Counted from the first letter of the stretch, positions 8,841 to 19,577 are shown. The stretch: 64,000 bases of DNA from Pseudomonas anguilliseptica (GCF_900105355.1 NZ_FNSC01000001.1:4526001-4590000), one strand, 5' to 3'. Numbers and translations are program-made. Notes: generated by a model from the sequence alone, not told the origin.

Positions 8841-9599
8841 CTAAATGTGACTCAGCAGTTCTGGTAGAACATCTAACGCCCGCCCTTGTAGATGCACATC
8901 CACGCGAGAGCTCAAGTCGGTGCGCTGCGGGTTGATCTCTACCGTAAAGCCCCCCGCCTGGCGTGTACGTAGCAGCGGCTCGACGATATACGGAAAGCTC
9001 GCGCTGGTGCCGATGCTGATCACCACCTCAAAGCCTTTGCGCACTTCGGTATAGAGCGTGTCGATGGCCTTTTCGGGCAGCATTTCCTCGAACAGCACCA
9101 CGGGCGGACGCAACACCCCGGCGCATTGCCGGCATTTGGGTGGCAGCGGCCGCTCGAGATGTTCTGCCAGCTCACTGTCCACAGCCCCACAGGACTGGCA
9201 ATACAGCGGCGCCAACTCACCATGAATCTCGATCACCCGCTCCATCGGGCTGCCGGCTGCACGGTGGTAGCCGTCGATATTTTGGGTCAGCAGCCAACAC
9301 TGCGGCTTTCTGCGCTGCAGCTCGGCAATCGCATGGTGCCCGGCATTGGCCTGGGCACCCAGGCAAGCCTTGCCCAGTTCCGCCAGGTACTTCCAGCACA
9401 ACGCGGGGTCACGCTGCAGCATCGAGCCGGACAAAGCCGCTTCAATCGGCAAGCCTTCGGCGGTGTGACCGTTATACAGGCCACCGAGGCCGCGGTAAGT
9501 GGGCAAACCGGAATCGGCTGACAGCCCGGCACCGGTAATCAGCAGAATGTGTTCAGCCTGCTTGAGCTGCTCAGCGACCTGCTTGATCGCCCGTTCCAT
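8841..9599 (-). CDS. SIR2-family NAD-dependent protein deacylase (sirtuin)
   Basis: 252 residues. NAD-binding motifs GAGLSADSGLPTYRG (residues 23-37) and TQNIDGYH, the catalytic His in EIHGEL, and a zinc site made of CQSC and CRQC. This is the full bacterial sirtuin layout. The ATG at 9599 has GAGGG 7 nt upstream. It follows the glycosylase gene by about 10 nt and is probably cotranscribed. Not to be confused with cobB of cobalamin synthesis at the left edge, although sirtuins are also named cobB. Confidence 0.92.
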   Translation of the reverse strand: MERAIKQVAEQLKQAEHILLITGAGLSADSGLPTYRGLGGLYNGHTAEGLPIEAALSGSMLQRDPALCWKYLAELGKACLGAQANAGHHAIAELQRRKPQCWLLTQNIDGYHRAAGSPMERVIEIHGELAPLYCQSCGAVDSELAEHLERPLPPKCRQCAGVLRPPVVLFEEMLPEKAIDTLYTEVRKGFEVVISIGTSASFPYIVEPLLRTRQAGGFTVEINPQRTDLSSRVDVHLQGRALDVLPELLSHI

Positions 9600-9609
9600 T
9601 GCCAAACCC

Positions 9610-10281
9610 TCAGTGGTTGACCGTATGCGCCAGCATCACCGACAGCTGACATAACGGCCGCCCGCTCTGCTCCTGCCATTGATTGAACGCCGCCTGCACG
9701 GTAGCCAGCTCCTTCAAGCTGGTCGGCGCCTTGTCGATGATCTTCTGCGCCTTCAGCGCCGCGACCATGTCATCGGTGGGGACGAAGGTGTCTTTGCCGA
9801 TCATGCGCAGAAAACGCGGCGCGGACAGCCCGCCAAGCTGACTGCCGCGCTTGGCCAGGTACTTCCACAGGCCGACCACGTCGCTCACCGGCCAGTCGGC
9901 GATCAGCGCGCCAAAGCTGCCCTTCTCCTTCTGCACATCGAGGATGAACTGGGCGTTGCGCGGCACACTCTTGAGCTTACCCAAGTGACGGATGATGCGC
10001 GCATCCTGCATCAGGCTTTCCAGGCGTTCAGCCCCCATCAGCACGACTTTCTCCGGATCAAAACCGAAGAACACCTGCTCGAAGGCCGGCCACTTGGCGT
10101 CCACCAGGCTGTGCTTGAGGCCGGCGCGAAAGATCCGCAGGCTGATAATCGACAGGTAGCGATCATCACTGATCGCGCCCAGCTCATCAGCGCTGCGTGG
10201 CTGCGGCAGGATCGACTCCAGCGCAGCGACCGAGCCAAAACGGTTCAGGCAGTATTCGTTAAGCCATTTGTAATCGCGCAT
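9610..10281 (-). CDS. DNA-3-methyladenine glycosylase I-like protein
   Basis: 223 residues. The order of conserved segments (YLSIISLRIFRAGLKHSLVDAKWPAFE, FDPEKVV, SLMQDARIIRHLGKL, GLSAPRFLRMIGKDTFVPTDD) fits the helix-hairpin-helix Tag-like DNA glycosylase family, which removes alkylated bases. It sits between ttcA and the sirtuin gene in a leftward cluster. Substrate choice is not visible. Confidence 0.82.
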   Translation of the reverse strand: MRDYKWLNEYCLNRFGSVAALESILPQPRSADELGAISDDRYLSIISLRIFRAGLKHSLVDAKWPAFEQVFFGFDPEKVVLMGAERLESLMQDARIIRHLGKLKSVPRNAQFILDVQKEKGSFGALIADWPVSDVVGLWKYLAKRGSQLGGLSAPRFLRMIGKDTFVPTDDMVAALKAQKIIDKAPTSLKELATVQAAFNQWQEQSGRPLCQLSVMLAHTVNH

Positions 10282-10312
10282 CAGGCAATCCTTGAGCCGA
10301 GAAACCGCGGGA

Positions 10313-11137
10313 TCAGAGGTTCATCACATCGAGAAAGCGTGGCGTAGCGCTGTCGTCGATTTTCAGGTTCTGGAAGTCGAACAGGTTGCGGTCAGCCAGC
10401 TGCGACGGCACCACGTTCTGCAGGGCGCGGAACATGATCTCGGTGCGTCCCGGCGACTTGCGCTCCCAGTCCTGGAGCATTTCCTTGACCACCTGGCGCT
10501 GCAGGTTTTCCTGGGAGCCGCAGAGGTTGCACGGAATAATCGGGAATTCCTTGAGCTGACTGTAAGCCTCGATATCCGCCTCATTGCAGTAAGCCAGCGG
10601 GCGAATCACCACGTTGCGACCATCATCGGCGCGTAACTTGGGCGGCATGGCCTTGAGGGTGCCGCCGTAGAACATATTAAGGAAGAAGGTTTCCAGGATG
10701 TCGTCGCGGTGATGTCCCAGGGCCATCTTGGTTGCACCGATTTCATCGGCAAAGGTGTACAAGGTGCCGCGCCGCAGGCGTGAACACAGCGAACAGGTGG
10801 TCTTGCCTTCCGGGATCTTCTCCTTGACCACGGAGTAGGTGTCCTTCTCGACGATGTGATACGGCACACCGATGGACTCCAGATAGGCCGGCAGCACGTG
10901 CTCAGGGAAGCCCGGCTGTTTCTGATCCATGTTCACCGCAACAATCTCGAACTTGATCGGCGCGACCTTCTGTAAGTGCAACAGCACGTCGAGCATGGTG
11001 TAGCTGTCCTTGCCACCGGACAGGCAGACCATGACCTTGTCGCCATCCTCGATCATGTTGAAGTCGGCAACGGCTTCGCCGGCCTGACGACGCAGGCGTT
11101 TTTGCAGTTTGTTCTGATTGACCGAGAAGGTGCCCAT
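10313..11137 (-). CDS. ttcA: tRNA 2-thiocytidine biosynthesis protein TtcA
   Basis: Thiolates cytidine-32 of certain tRNAs using an iron-sulfur cluster. 274 residues with the PP-loop [13 protein letters not shown] near residue 38, the Cys pair [11 protein letters not shown] near residue 115 and a further Cys pair CNLCGSQ near residue 205. Length and all motifs match the family. A divergent DnaJ-related gene begins 97 bp away, so this gap holds promoters for both. Confidence 0.95.
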   Translation of the reverse strand: MGTFSVNQNKLQKRLRRQAGEAVADFNMIEDGDKVMVCLSGGKDSYTMLDVLLHLQKVAPIKFEIVAVNMDQKQPGFPEHVLPAYLESIGVPYHIVEKDTYSVVKEKIPEGKTTCSLCSRLRRGTLYTFADEIGATKMALGHHRDDILETFFLNMFYGGTLKAMPPKLRADDGRNVVIRPLAYCNEADIEAYSQLKEFPIIPCNLCGSQENLQRQVVKEMLQDWERKSPGRTEIMFRALQNVVPSQLADRNLFDFQNLKIDDSATPRFLDVMNL

Positions 11138-11234
11138 GGTGCGCTGGAATCCGGAGGGTTACGAAAGTGCGGCATTTTACCCAGAAAGCGTGACGCGCCC
11201 TACCCCACAGTTGCGGAAATGCTAGGCTCGGCCG

Positions 11235-11837
11235 ATGAACGACGATTTCGACCCGGGCCTCGATCTGCCCGAACAACTGCATCTGCTGCTACGCGCGACC
11301 CCTGAAGGCCTTGGCGAATACCAGCTGATCCAGCTGCTGAAAGCCCGCCAGTGCGTGCACATCCCCAATCTGCCACTGACCGACAAGCTGGTGCTGTTCC
11401 GCACCCACTTTCTGCTGTTCAACGCTCTCTACCGCCTGCGCGATCAGCTCTGGGCCAGCCAGAGCGGCTACCTGCAGATCAGCGCACTGAAAATCCAGCT
11501 ACTGCCCTATCAGCCCGGCAGCAGCGAACTGAGCGAGCACGACCCACTGCGCGACTATTACCTCGACCTCAGCCTGCTCAACGACACCAACGAACAGGAT
11601 GTAGCCAAATTGCTGCTGAGCTTCTGGACGCGCATGCATGGCAGCGAAGAAAAACAGGCGGCGCTGGAGTTGTTCGAGCTCGAAGGCAGCGAGCAGACGC
11701 TCAATCTCGCCACTATCAAGCACCGCTACCGGCAACTGGTGAGCCTGCATCACCCGGATCGCGGCGGTAACACAGCACGCCTGCAGTCGATCAACAAGGC
11801 CATGGAAATCCTCGAACGCTATTACGGGCGTGCTTGA
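11235..11837 (+). CDS. DnaJ-related protein with C-terminal J domain
   Basis: 200 residues. The N-terminal two thirds match the DnaJ-related family (LYRLRDQLW, DPLRDYYLDLSLLNDT). The C-terminus is a short J domain with the diagnostic HPD in SLHHPDRGGN, which stimulates an Hsp70 partner. Gene order next to ttcA is usual in Pseudomonas as far as I know. No signal peptide; probably cytosolic. Confidence 0.88.
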   Translation: MNDDFDPGLDLPEQLHLLLRATPEGLGEYQLIQLLKARQCVHIPNLPLTDKLVLFRTHFLLFNALYRLRDQLWASQSGYLQISALKIQLLPYQPGSSELSEHDPLRDYYLDLSLLNDTNEQDVAKLLLSFWTRMHGSEEKQAALELFELEGSEQTLNLATIKHRYRQLVSLHHPDRGGNTARLQSINKAMEILERYYGRA

Positions 11838-11865
11838 GAGTCCGATTTGCTCTAATGCCCAGCCT

Positions 11866-11892
11866 TTGCCAATCGCGACCTCTGCCTATACT
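11866..11892 (+). promoter_or_regulatory. Possible sigma-70 promoter of the Yip1-family gene
   Basis: TTGCCA and TATACT separated by 15 bp, about 100 bp upstream of the ATG at 11996. The spacer is shorter than ideal, so this is tentative. A strong ribosome site AGGAGG precedes the ATG. Confidence 0.35.
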
Positions 11893-11995
11893 GCGACATA
11901 CGGTCGCATAGGTTCGGCCTTGTACCTGATGGCGCTGCATACGCGAATCAGGCGCTGCGCTGGGGGGCGACCGCTATAAAAATAGGAGGTCTGGC

Positions 11996-12595
11996 ATGAT
12001 CCATCACGTTTGGGGGCTATTCACCCATCCTGACCAGGAATGGCAGGAAATCCGTGGCGAAGAAGAAACCATCAGCCACATGTATCTCACCCACGTACTG
12101 ATTCTCGCGGCTATTCCCGCTGTTTCGGCCTATATCGGCACCACCCAGGTCGGCTGGGCAATCGGCGATCGAGCGCCGGTGATGCTGACCGAGGCCAGTG
12201 CGTTGCAAATGACCGTCATGACCTACCTGGCAATGCTTGCCGGGATCGCAGTGATGGGCGCGTTTATCCACTGGATGGCACGTACCTACGATGCCAGCCC
12301 GAACCTCACGCAATGCGTGGTATTTGCAGCTTATACCGCTACACCGCTGTTTATTGGCGGGCTGGCGGCGCTCTATCCACATCTTTGGCTGGCCATGGTG
12401 GTGGGCACGGCGGCCATCTGTTACACGGTTTATCTACTCTACGTCGGCATACCGACCTTTATGGGCATCCCCGAGGACGAAGGCTTTATGTTCTCCAGTT
12501 CGGTGCTCGCAGTAGGCTTGGTGGTGTTGGTGGCGATGATCGCCAGTTCGGTGATTCTCTGGGGCTTTGGGGTCGGCCCGGTCTACACCAGCTAG
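11996..12595 (+). CDS. Yip1-family inner membrane protein
   Basis: 199 residues with about five hydrophobic segments (LTHVLILAAIPAVSAYIG, MTYLAMLAGIAVMGAF, CVVFAAYTATPLFIGGL, WLAMVVGTAAICYTVYL, VLAVGLVVLVAMIAS). The N-terminus (WGLFTHPDQEWQEI) and the YVGIPTFMGIPEDEG motif are typical of bacterial Yip1-domain proteins. Role unknown. AGGAGG ribosome site and a strong terminator follow. Confidence 0.88.
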   Translation: MIHHVWGLFTHPDQEWQEIRGEEETISHMYLTHVLILAAIPAVSAYIGTTQVGWAIGDRAPVMLTEASALQMTVMTYLAMLAGIAVMGAFIHWMARTYDASPNLTQCVVFAAYTATPLFIGGLAALYPHLWLAMVVGTAAICYTVYLLYVGIPTFMGIPEDEGFMFSSSVLAVGLVVLVAMIASSVILWGFGVGPVYTS

Positions 12596-12615
12596 CGCGA
12601 CAGCTGATGACACAA

Positions 12616-12643
12616 GACGAAACCACCTGCGGGTGGTTTCGTC
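12616..12643 (+). terminator. Intrinsic terminator after Yip1-family gene
   Basis: Perfect 12-bp stem GACGAAACCACC/GGTGGTTTCGTC with the tetraloop TGCG, about 20 nt after the stop. Confidence 0.8.
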
Positions 12644-12709
12644 GTTTCAGGGCTGTGATCGCTGCGTTGCTTGGGCATAATCGCTGCCCCAGCCGCGATA
12701 ACCGCATGT

Positions 12710-13204
12710 ATGCCCGAACACCTCCTGAGCCGCGTAGAACACTGCTACCAACAGGCTGAAGCCTTTTTCAAACGCCCCTTTGCCCGCGCCGAGGTGAGTT
12801 TCAAGCTGCGTGGGCAAAAGGCTGGCGTGGCGCACCTGACGGAAAACAAGCTGCGCTTCAACCCGCAGCTGTACCGGGAAAACCGCGAAGACTTCCTCAG
12901 GCAGACCGTACCCCACGAAGTGGCGCATCTGATCGCCCATCAGCTGTTCGGCCTGAAGATTCAACCCCATGGCGAGGAATGGCAGCTGATCATGCGCGGC
13001 GTCTATGAACTGCCGCCCAATCGCTGTCACAGCTATGCGGTGCAACGGCGCGCAGTTAGCCGCTATATCTACCGTTGCAGTTGCCCGCAGGGCGAGTTTC
13101 CCTTCACAACCCAGCGCCATGCACTGGTCAGCAAGGGTCGGCGCTACTACTGCAGGCGCTGCAAGGTGACCTTGAGCTATACCGGCGAACAGCGGGTCGA
13201 ATAA
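12710..13204 (+). CDS. sprT: SprT-family zinc metalloprotease-like protein
   Basis: 164 residues from the ATG at 12710 (MPEHLLSRVEHCY). HEVAHLIAHQ is the zinc-metalloprotease motif near residue 70, followed by a C-terminal zinc-ribbon with CSCPQG and CRRCKVTL. Matches the SprT family (the bacterial relative of SPRTN). Cytosolic; bacterial role not well defined. Confidence 0.9.
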   Translation: MPEHLLSRVEHCYQQAEAFFKRPFARAEVSFKLRGQKAGVAHLTENKLRFNPQLYRENREDFLRQTVPHEVAHLIAHQLFGLKIQPHGEEWQLIMRGVYELPPNRCHSYAVQRRAVSRYIYRCSCPQGEFPFTTQRHALVSKGRRYYCRRCKVTLSYTGEQRVE

Positions 13205-13216
13205 CCCGCCGGGCAA

Positions 13217-13834
13217 TTAAAGGACATAACGCAACACCGCGACAAAGTGCATCAGACTGCCGCCCATGACGAACAGATGCCAGATGCCGTGCCAGTGACG
13301 GAAGCGGCTGTCATAGGCGAAGAAGATGATGCCCACCGTGTACAGCACCCCACCGCCGGCCAGCCAGATAAACCCGGCCATGCCCAGCGCAGCAATCAGC
13401 GGTTTGACCGCAATCAGTACGATCCAGCCCATCACCGCGTAAATCACAATCGACAGCACCCGCGCCTCGGAGCGCGGCTTGATCTCCTGCAGCATGCCAA
13501 TCACGGCCAGCGTCCAGACGATGCCGAACAGCGTCCAGCCCCAGGCACCTTCGAGGGTCACTAGGCAGAACGGCGTATAGCTGCCGGCAATCAGCAGATA
13601 GATCGACAGATGATCGAGCTTGCGCATCAACACTTTCGCCCGCCCCTGCACGCTGTGGTAAAGCGTGGAGATGCTGTAGAGCAGCACCAGCGTCAAACCA
13701 TAGATCGCCACGCTGATGATCTTGCGCTGCTCGCCCTCCAGGCTCGCCAGCAGCAATAGCCACACCGCCCCCGCGCAGGCCAGAAGCGCCCCGACCAGAT
13801 GGGTCCAGGCATTGAAGCGTTCCCCGTGATACAT
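13217..13834 (-). CDS. Hemolysin III / YqfA-family membrane protein
   Basis: 205 residues from the ATG at 13834 (MYHGERFNAWTHLVG), with GGGAACGGAA upstream; a longer ORF exists but lacks homologous sequence. Seven hydrophobic segments and the family signatures NAWTHLVGA, STLYHSV, LDHLSIYLLIAGSYTPF and HLFVMGGSLMHFVAVL. Despite the name, most bacterial members are inner-membrane proteins of unclear function. Confidence 0.9.
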   Translation of the reverse strand: MYHGERFNAWTHLVGALLACAGAVWLLLLASLEGEQRKIISVAIYGLTLVLLYSISTLYHSVQGRAKVLMRKLDHLSIYLLIAGSYTPFCLVTLEGAWGWTLFGIVWTLAVIGMLQEIKPRSEARVLSIVIYAVMGWIVLIAVKPLIAALGMAGFIWLAGGGVLYTVGIIFFAYDSRFRHWHGIWHLFVMGGSLMHFVAVLRYVL

Positions 13835-13961
13835 GTTTTCCGTTCCCAAGCTGCCCACTGGCGCGAATGCCCCAGGCTTATGCCGGAAAAAAGCCTGTTT
13901 GACGAGCGTCACGTCACCGTCCCACACAAAGTACGGGGTCAATCACGACCTCGGCATACAC

Positions 13962-15398
13962 TCAGGCACGCGGCAGGCTGACGCGAATCACGCAACTCTC
14001 GCCGTCATCTTCCTGCTGCACGTCGCCGCCCTGGGCGCGGGCCAAAGCCCGGGCGGCGGCGAGCGGTTTGTTGCTGGCAGGGCGCACAGGCAGCAGCAGT
14101 TTTACCTGCGCGGGGTTCTCATCAATCATCACCAGGCTCAGCTGGCTACCCACCGGGCATGCGGCATGAGCGTGCTTGAGCACGCGGTAGAGCAAGGCAT
14201 GGCAAAGCCCGGGGTCGGCCATTACCGCTGTACTGCTGCCCAGCGCGGTCTCCAGCTGGATATCGACGCCGCGGTCGCCATAACGCTGGCGCAGCTCGCC
14301 GATCAGTTCACGCAGAAGCGGATTAAGCCGGATGCTTTCAGGGCACAATTCGCGCTGCCCGGCTTCGACGGATAACTGCTCACCCGCCAACTCAAGCAGC
14401 TCCTTCATCTGCTGACTGCCTTGCGTGGCCAACTGCACATGTTGCTTCTGCGCAGGATTAAGTGCGCCGCCCTGCGCAAGGCCCTGCAACGCCTCGGCGC
14501 ATTGGTTGAGTGGTTGCAGCAGGTCATGACTGATCAGGTGCAGCATGTCCGCGCGCAGAGCGGCCAGCTCCAGCAACTGATCCAAGTCTGTCTGTAGCTG
14601 TCGACGATGCTCGACATAGCGCATCAGGTTGCGCACACGAATACGCAGCAGCGTCGGATCAATCGGTTTGAAGACATAGTCCACCGCGCCCAGTGACAGG
14701 CCTTGTTCACGGGAACGCTCATCGCTCAAGGCGGTGACGAAAATAATCGGGATATGCTCAGACGCATGGTGCTGACGCAGCCGGCGCGCCACTTCGAATC
14801 CGTCCATGTCGGGCATCATTACGTCCAGCAGGATCAGGTCCGGCGGGTTGTCCGAGTGGCAGATGGCGATAGCTTTTTCGCCGTTATGCGCCAGTTTCAC
14901 CTTGAACTGATCGCGAAATAGCCCAGCCAATAGCTGAAGATTCTCCGGCGTGTCATCGACCACCAGAATGCTCGCGCACTCCTCGCCCTGTGGCAGGCTG
15001 GTTTGCGCGAGCAGATCATCACGTTGCAGGGAGCGCTGAATCCGCTCCAGCAGGCGCTGAGTGGTAAAAGGTTTAACCAGCAGGTCGCGGATGCCCAACT
15101 GGATAGCCCGCTGCACATCCTGACGCTGCATGGCGCTGGACATCAGCACAAAGGGAATTTCCGCCAGCGTTTCATCGCTGCGCATGCCTTCAAACAGCGC
15201 CAGGCCGGTGGGGCCCGTCAGGTTCTGCTCACTGAGCACCAGCGAAACCGACGCTTGTCGCAGCTGCTGCAAGGCACTCGCCACATCATTGGCCTGCAGC
15301 ACCTGAGCAAAGCCATGGCGCTGTAATTCATCGACCAGAGCGCGAATCAGCACCGGGTCGCTATCGACAACTAACAGCGTAGTGGCATTGATTGACAT
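13962..15398 (-). CDS. Dual-receiver response regulator with histidine-kinase-like tail
   Basis: About 478 residues. Two receiver domains in series: the first (residues 6-125) has VVDSDP but the phospho-site region reads LVLSEQNLTG, so the acceptor Asp appears lost. The second (about 150-270) is complete with VVDDTPEN, LLDVMMPDMDG and KPID. A HisKA-like segment LHLISHDLLQPLNQCAE follows, and the ATPase-like C-terminus lacks clear glycine boxes. It is the last gene of the signalling operon, 15 nt after the HD-GYP gene. Output is unclear; it may act by protein contact. Confidence 0.85.
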   Translation of the reverse strand: MSINATTLLVVDSDPVLIRALVDELQRHGFAQVLQANDVASALQQLRQASVSLVLSEQNLTGPTGLALFEGMRSDETLAEIPFVLMSSAMQRQDVQRAIQLGIRDLLVKPFTTQRLLERIQRSLQRDDLLAQTSLPQGEECASILVVDDTPENLQLLAGLFRDQFKVKLAHNGEKAIAICHSDNPPDLILLDVMMPDMDGFEVARRLRQHHASEHIPIIFVTALSDERSREQGLSLGAVDYVFKPIDPTLLRIRVRNLMRYVEHRRQLQTDLDQLLELAALRADMLHLISHDLLQPLNQCAEALQGLAQGGALNPAQKQHVQLATQGSQQMKELLELAGEQLSVEAGQRELCPESIRLNPLLRELIGELRQRYGDRGVDIQLETALGSSTAVMADPGLCHALLYRVLKHAHAACPVGSQLSLVMIDENPAQVKLLLPVRPASNKPLAAARALARAQGGDVQQEDDGESCVIRVSLPRA

Positions 15399-15412
15399 GC
15401 TGCAGCACACCT

Positions 15413-16531
15413 CTATGCGCTGGAGTCCGGCTCATCGCTGTATTGCTGGGCGATCTGGGCAAAGGCGTCACTGATCTGCACAAAGCCATCGACGATATCC
15501 GGGTCAAAATGACTGCCACGGCCCTCGCGGATGATCTTCAGAGCCTGCTCGTGGCTAAAGGGCGGCTTGTACACCCGCCGCGAGATCAGCGCGTCATACA
15601 CATCGGCCAGGGCCATCAAGCGGGCCGACAAGGGAATCGCTTCACCCACCAGGCCTTGCGGGTATCCGCTGCCGTCCCATTTCTCTTGGTGGCTGTAGGC
15701 TATTTCCTTGGCGTGACGCAAAAAGGCGATGGATTCACCCAGTTCCTGCTCCGCATGCACGATGGCATCGCGGCCCAAGGTGGTGTGGGTTTTCATGATT
15801 TCAAACTCGTCAAAATCGAGTTTGCCCGGTTTGAGCAGAATGCTGTCGGGAATGCCGACCTTGCCAATGTCATGCAGTGGCGCTGATTTGAATATCGACT
15901 GGATCGTCGCGGCGATTAGTTCGCAGGCAAAACGCGGGTGGGCCTGCAGATGCTCAGCCAGGGCCTTCACATAGAACTGGGTACGACGAATATGATTGCC
16001 CGTTTCGTTGTCACGGGTTTCCGCCAGGGAGGTAATCGCCCGAATGGTGACATCCTGAATCGTCATCACTTCACGGGTGCGCTTTTCCACTTCGCGCTCA
16101 AGGAAAGCATTCTGGTTCTGCAGAAAGTCACGGGCGAATTTGAGTTGCAGCTGCGTGTGCACACGGGCCAGAACAATCGCCGGATTGATCGGTTTGCTGA
16201 TGTAATCGACGGCACCTAGGTCCAGGCCGATCTTCTCATCCTCGGCAGCGGTCATGGCGGTAAGGAAAATCACCGGAATCGCCGCAGTTCCAACATCCTG
16301 TTGCAGGCGGCGCAGCACTTCGTAGCCGTCCAGGCCGGGCATCATGATGTCGAGCAGAATCAGATCGGGCTTGGCCTCACCGCTGGCAATCTGCAGCGCA
16401 CGTTCGCCGCTGGGTGCCAGCTTGACCTTGTAGTCCTCGCGTAACAAACCGCTCATCAGCGAAAGGTTATCGGGAGTGTCGTCCACCACCAGAATCGTCG
16501 GTTTTTCCCTGCCAGCCAGTAGCCTGTCCAT
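15413..16531 (-). CDS. Response regulator with HD-GYP phosphodiesterase domain
   Basis: 372 residues: receiver domain (VVDDTPDN, LLDIMMPGLDGYE, KPINP) at 13-130, a linker helix, then an HD-GYP domain with HDIGKVGIPD and HQEKWDGSGYPQGL, the residues needed for c-di-GMP hydrolysis. The start ATG overlaps the TAA of the hybrid-kinase gene by one base. This is the likely output arm of that kinase, lowering c-di-GMP when phosphorylated or dephosphorylated. The direction is not known. Confidence 0.92.
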   Translation of the reverse strand: MDRLLAGREKPTILVVDDTPDNLSLMSGLLREDYKVKLAPSGERALQIASGEAKPDLILLDIMMPGLDGYEVLRRLQQDVGTAAIPVIFLTAMTAAEDEKIGLDLGAVDYISKPINPAIVLARVHTQLQLKFARDFLQNQNAFLEREVEKRTREVMTIQDVTIRAITSLAETRDNETGNHIRRTQFYVKALAEHLQAHPRFACELIAATIQSIFKSAPLHDIGKVGIPDSILLKPGKLDFDEFEIMKTHTTLGRDAIVHAEQELGESIAFLRHAKEIAYSHQEKWDGSGYPQGLVGEAIPLSARLMALADVYDALISRRVYKPPFSHEQALKIIREGRGSHFDPDIVDGFVQISDAFAQIAQQYSDEPDSSA

Positions 16532-19500
16532 TACCTCGCACCCTTACCCAGTGCCGGATTGTTCTGTATCGCCGCCCGCAGAACCGCCAGGGCGTCGTCG
16601 AGAATATAACTGTTGATGGCTCGCTCAATATCCGAAAATCCCGCGCCCAGCACAGCCTTGAACAAGGCCGCTTCCTGCTGGAACAACTCGATGGCATCGG
16701 CATCGTCATCACTGAGCAGGTATTCCAGGCGAGCCACCAGCTGACGTACACGTGGCCAGTCGATAGCGCCTGCTGCTGCCTCCGTGACGGCTTGCGCGGG
16801 CAATACCGCCTGTAAGCGCGCGATCAACTCAGCGCAGTTTTCGCCCAGCGTACTGAGCCGTGCATCGAACTGGCTATCCGGCGGCCCCTGCCTGAGGTGG
16901 TTTTCCAGCACGCCGGCCTGCTCGGCCAGACTATTGGCACCAATGGTCGCGGCAGTGCCCTTGAGGGTATGCAAGGCACGCAAGGCATCATCGTGCCGGC
17001 CTTCGGCAAGCAGACGCCGCGTCTGCGGGGCGGCATCCGCCTGCCCCTGAACAAATTTGCGCAGCATCGACTCATAGGCCGTGCGTTTGTTCAGCACGCG
17101 GCGCAGGCCACCCTGTACATCGACGCCAGCAATGTCGGGAAAGCCTGCTTCAGCCTGGGCCGGCATCCGAGCGGCGGGCAGCGCGTTGCCCGGGCCAGCC
17201 GCCGCTGGCAGCCATTTCAGCAGCAGCGCGAACAGCTCATCCGGGTCGATGGGTTTGGTCAGATGCGCATTCATGCCTGCCGCCAGACACTGCTCACGGT
17301 CACTGCTCATGGCGTTGGCAGTCATGGCCAGCACGGGTAGATCAGCCCAGCGCGGATTAGCACGAATCTGCCGGGTAGCGGTCAGGCCATCCATTACCGG
17401 CATCTGCATATCCATCAGCACCACTTGGTAATCGTTGCTGGCTAGCATATCCAGGGCAACCTGGCCATTCTCGGCCACGGCCACGCAGACCCCGGCGGCC
17501 TCCAGCAGGTCGCGACCGACCTGCTGGTTCAGCTCGTTATCATCCACCAGCAACACCTGCGCGCCCTGCAGCGAGCTGAGGTCCTGCACGCTGGCGTTAC
17601 TGGCCGGGCGCAGGCTGGTGTCGCTGATGGTATTGCCGCCCAGGGCGCGGATCGCCGCATCGAACAGCAGCGACGGACTCACCGGTTTGACCAGCAGCAA
17701 GGCAATCCCGGCCTGCTCGGCCTCGTGGAACACTTCTTCGCGACCATAGGCTGTGACAATCACCGGCTGCGGCGCCGGTTCGAGCAGGGCCAGCTGACGA
17801 CAGGTTTCCAGGCCGTTTATACCGGGCATTTTCCAATCGACAAACGCAGCTTCAAAGGGGGCTCCGGCAGCGCAGGCCTGGGCTGCAAGTTCCAGCGCCT
17901 GCTCACCGCAGTCAGCTTCCGTCACCTGAAAACTCATGGAGCGCAGCAAGCTGGCATGGATATGCAGCGCCTGTGGGTTATCGTCCACCACCAACACCCG
18001 GCGGTTACGCAAATCCGGCGAGGGTTGCAGCGACAGCACTGTTTTTGGCGCAGCGACCACGCCCAGGCGGGCGGTAAACCAGAAGGTGCTGCCCTGCCCC
18101 AACACGCTGTCGACACCGACCTCGCCATGCATCAGCTCAGCCAGCTTGCGAGAAATGGCCAGGCCCAGCCCGGTGCCGCCGTACTTGCGCGTGGTCGAGC
18201 TGTCGGCTTGCTGGAATGACTGAAACAGCCGCGCCTGCTGCTCGGGCGAGAGGCCGATACCGGAGTCCTCGACCTCAAAACGCACCCGGACGCCCTTGGC
18301 ATCCTGCGCCAACAGGCGTGCGCGAATCACCACACCGCCGTGCTCGGTAAACTTGACCGCATTGTTGGCGTAGTTGATCAACACCTGGCCCAGGCGCAGG
18401 GGATCACCGATAAAACTCTCGGGCAGCTGTGGATCAATGTCGAAAATCAGCTCCAGATCCTTGGCGGCGCATTTTTCACCGATCAAGCTGGCCATATTTT
18501 CCAGCACGGCCTGCAGCTCAAACGGCACCGACTCGACATCCAGTTTGCCGGCCTCGATCTTGCTCAAGTCGAGGATGTCATTGATCAACCCCAGCAGATG
18601 CTGGCCTGAGCGCTGAATCTTCTCTACATAGTCGCGCTGCTTGGCGGTCAGGTCGCTACTGAGGACCAAGTGGCTCATGCCAATGACCGCATTCATCGGC
18701 GTACGAATCTCATGGCTCATATTGGCCAGGAAGTCCGACTTCAACTGCGACGCGCTCTCGGCCTTGGCGCGGGCGATCTGCAGTTCCTCTTCATGCTCAC
18801 GCAGCGTCTGGTTGGCCTCGGCCAGCTCCTGGGTGCGCTGCTGCACGCGGCCTTCCAATACCTCTTCATTTTCCTGCAGGGCTTCCACCAACTTGCCTTG
18901 CGCCGCCAGCAGCTCACGCTGGGCTTGCACGCGCTGGCGCGATTGACGCAGCATGGCGAGGCCGAACATCAGGGTGAGAAAACCTTGAAACAGGGTCAAC
19001 GCAGTGGTGACCACAACCTGAGAGCGCAGCTCGGCGTTACGCCCATCGACAGTACGCGCCGCCAGCTGGGCCGAGGTGTAGCCAAGCTCCTGCACATCAT
19101 CCTGCAGCAGCTGCAACTGCTCCCGCAGCGAGGCGGCATCCAGCGGTCTGGCATGTCTGGCGAAATTTTCAAGGGCAGCGTCGGCTGCCTCGATAAAGCG
19201 CTCCAGGTTCTGCAGAGTTTGCTGGTAAATCGCCTCATCGCCCATCAGAAGCCGCGCCGACTGGGTTTTGATGGTGCTGACACGACTGACGAAGATGTCG
19301 TAACGCAGCTGCAGCTCATCAATGCCAATGCTGCCCAGCTCATCGGCCGCCTGATTACGGTGCGACCTCACGGGATCGAGGATGTAAGTGTGCAGCGCAT
19401 GGTCAAAGCGCTGGTACTCGGTACTCAGCTGGGCAAAGGCCCACAACGCGTTGTCGTCACCACTGCGCATAACCTCGCTGAGGTTGCGGTACTGATGAGC

Positions 19501-19575
19501 GAGAATCGCCCCGATTGCCAAGTACAGCAGCACCAGGCTGATGATCAACAGCCACAGCAGGCGGAACTGGCGCAT
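16531..19575 (-). CDS. Hybrid sensor histidine kinase with two receivers and HPt
   Basis: 1014 residues. Transmembrane helix at 7-28, periplasmic helical region, second helix near 195-218, coiled-coil to about 280, HisKA with [16 protein letters not shown], HATPase with [16 protein letters not shown] and [10 protein letters not shown], receiver 1 (VVDDNPQ, DWKMPGI, KPVSP), receiver 2 ([24 protein letters not shown]) and a C-terminal HPt domain with [11 protein letters not shown]. BarA-like layout giving a full four-step phosphorelay in one protein. Flanked by a periplasmic molybdopterin-fold protein (3 bp away) and two response regulators, so the whole set probably forms one pathway. Confidence 0.94.
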   Translation of the reverse strand: MRQFRLLWLLIISLVLLYLAIGAILAHQYRNLSEVMRSGDDNALWAFAQLSTEYQRFDHALHTYILDPVRSHRNQAADELGSIGIDELQLRYDIFVSRVSTIKTQSARLLMGDEAIYQQTLQNLERFIEAADAALENFARHARPLDAASLREQLQLLQDDVQELGYTSAQLAARTVDGRNAELRSQVVVTTALTLFQGFLTLMFGLAMLRQSRQRVQAQRELLAAQGKLVEALQENEEVLEGRVQQRTQELAEANQTLREHEEELQIARAKAESASQLKSDFLANMSHEIRTPMNAVIGMSHLVLSSDLTAKQRDYVEKIQRSGQHLLGLINDILDLSKIEAGKLDVESVPFELQAVLENMASLIGEKCAAKDLELIFDIDPQLPESFIGDPLRLGQVLINYANNAVKFTEHGGVVIRARLLAQDAKGVRVRFEVEDSGIGLSPEQQARLFQSFQQADSSTTRKYGGTGLGLAISRKLAELMHGEVGVDSVLGQGSTFWFTARLGVVAAPKTVLSLQPSPDLRNRRVLVVDDNPQALHIHASLLRSMSFQVTEADCGEQALELAAQACAAGAPFEAAFVDWKMPGINGLETCRQLALLEPAPQPVIVTAYGREEVFHEAEQAGIALLLVKPVSPSLLFDAAIRALGGNTISDTSLRPASNASVQDLSSLQGAQVLLVDDNELNQQVGRDLLEAAGVCVAVAENGQVALDMLASNDYQVVLMDMQMPVMDGLTATRQIRANPRWADLPVLAMTANAMSSDREQCLAAGMNAHLTKPIDPDELFALLLKWLPAAAGPGNALPAARMPAQAEAGFPDIAGVDVQGGLRRVLNKRTAYESMLRKFVQGQADAAPQTRRLLAEGRHDDALRALHTLKGTAATIGANSLAEQAGVLENHLRQGPPDSQFDARLSTLGENCAELIARLQAVLPAQAVTEAAAGAIDWPRVRQLVARLEYLLSDDDADAIELFQQEAALFKAVLGAGFSDIERAINSYILDDALAVLRAAIQNNPALGKGAR

Positions 19576-19577
19576 GG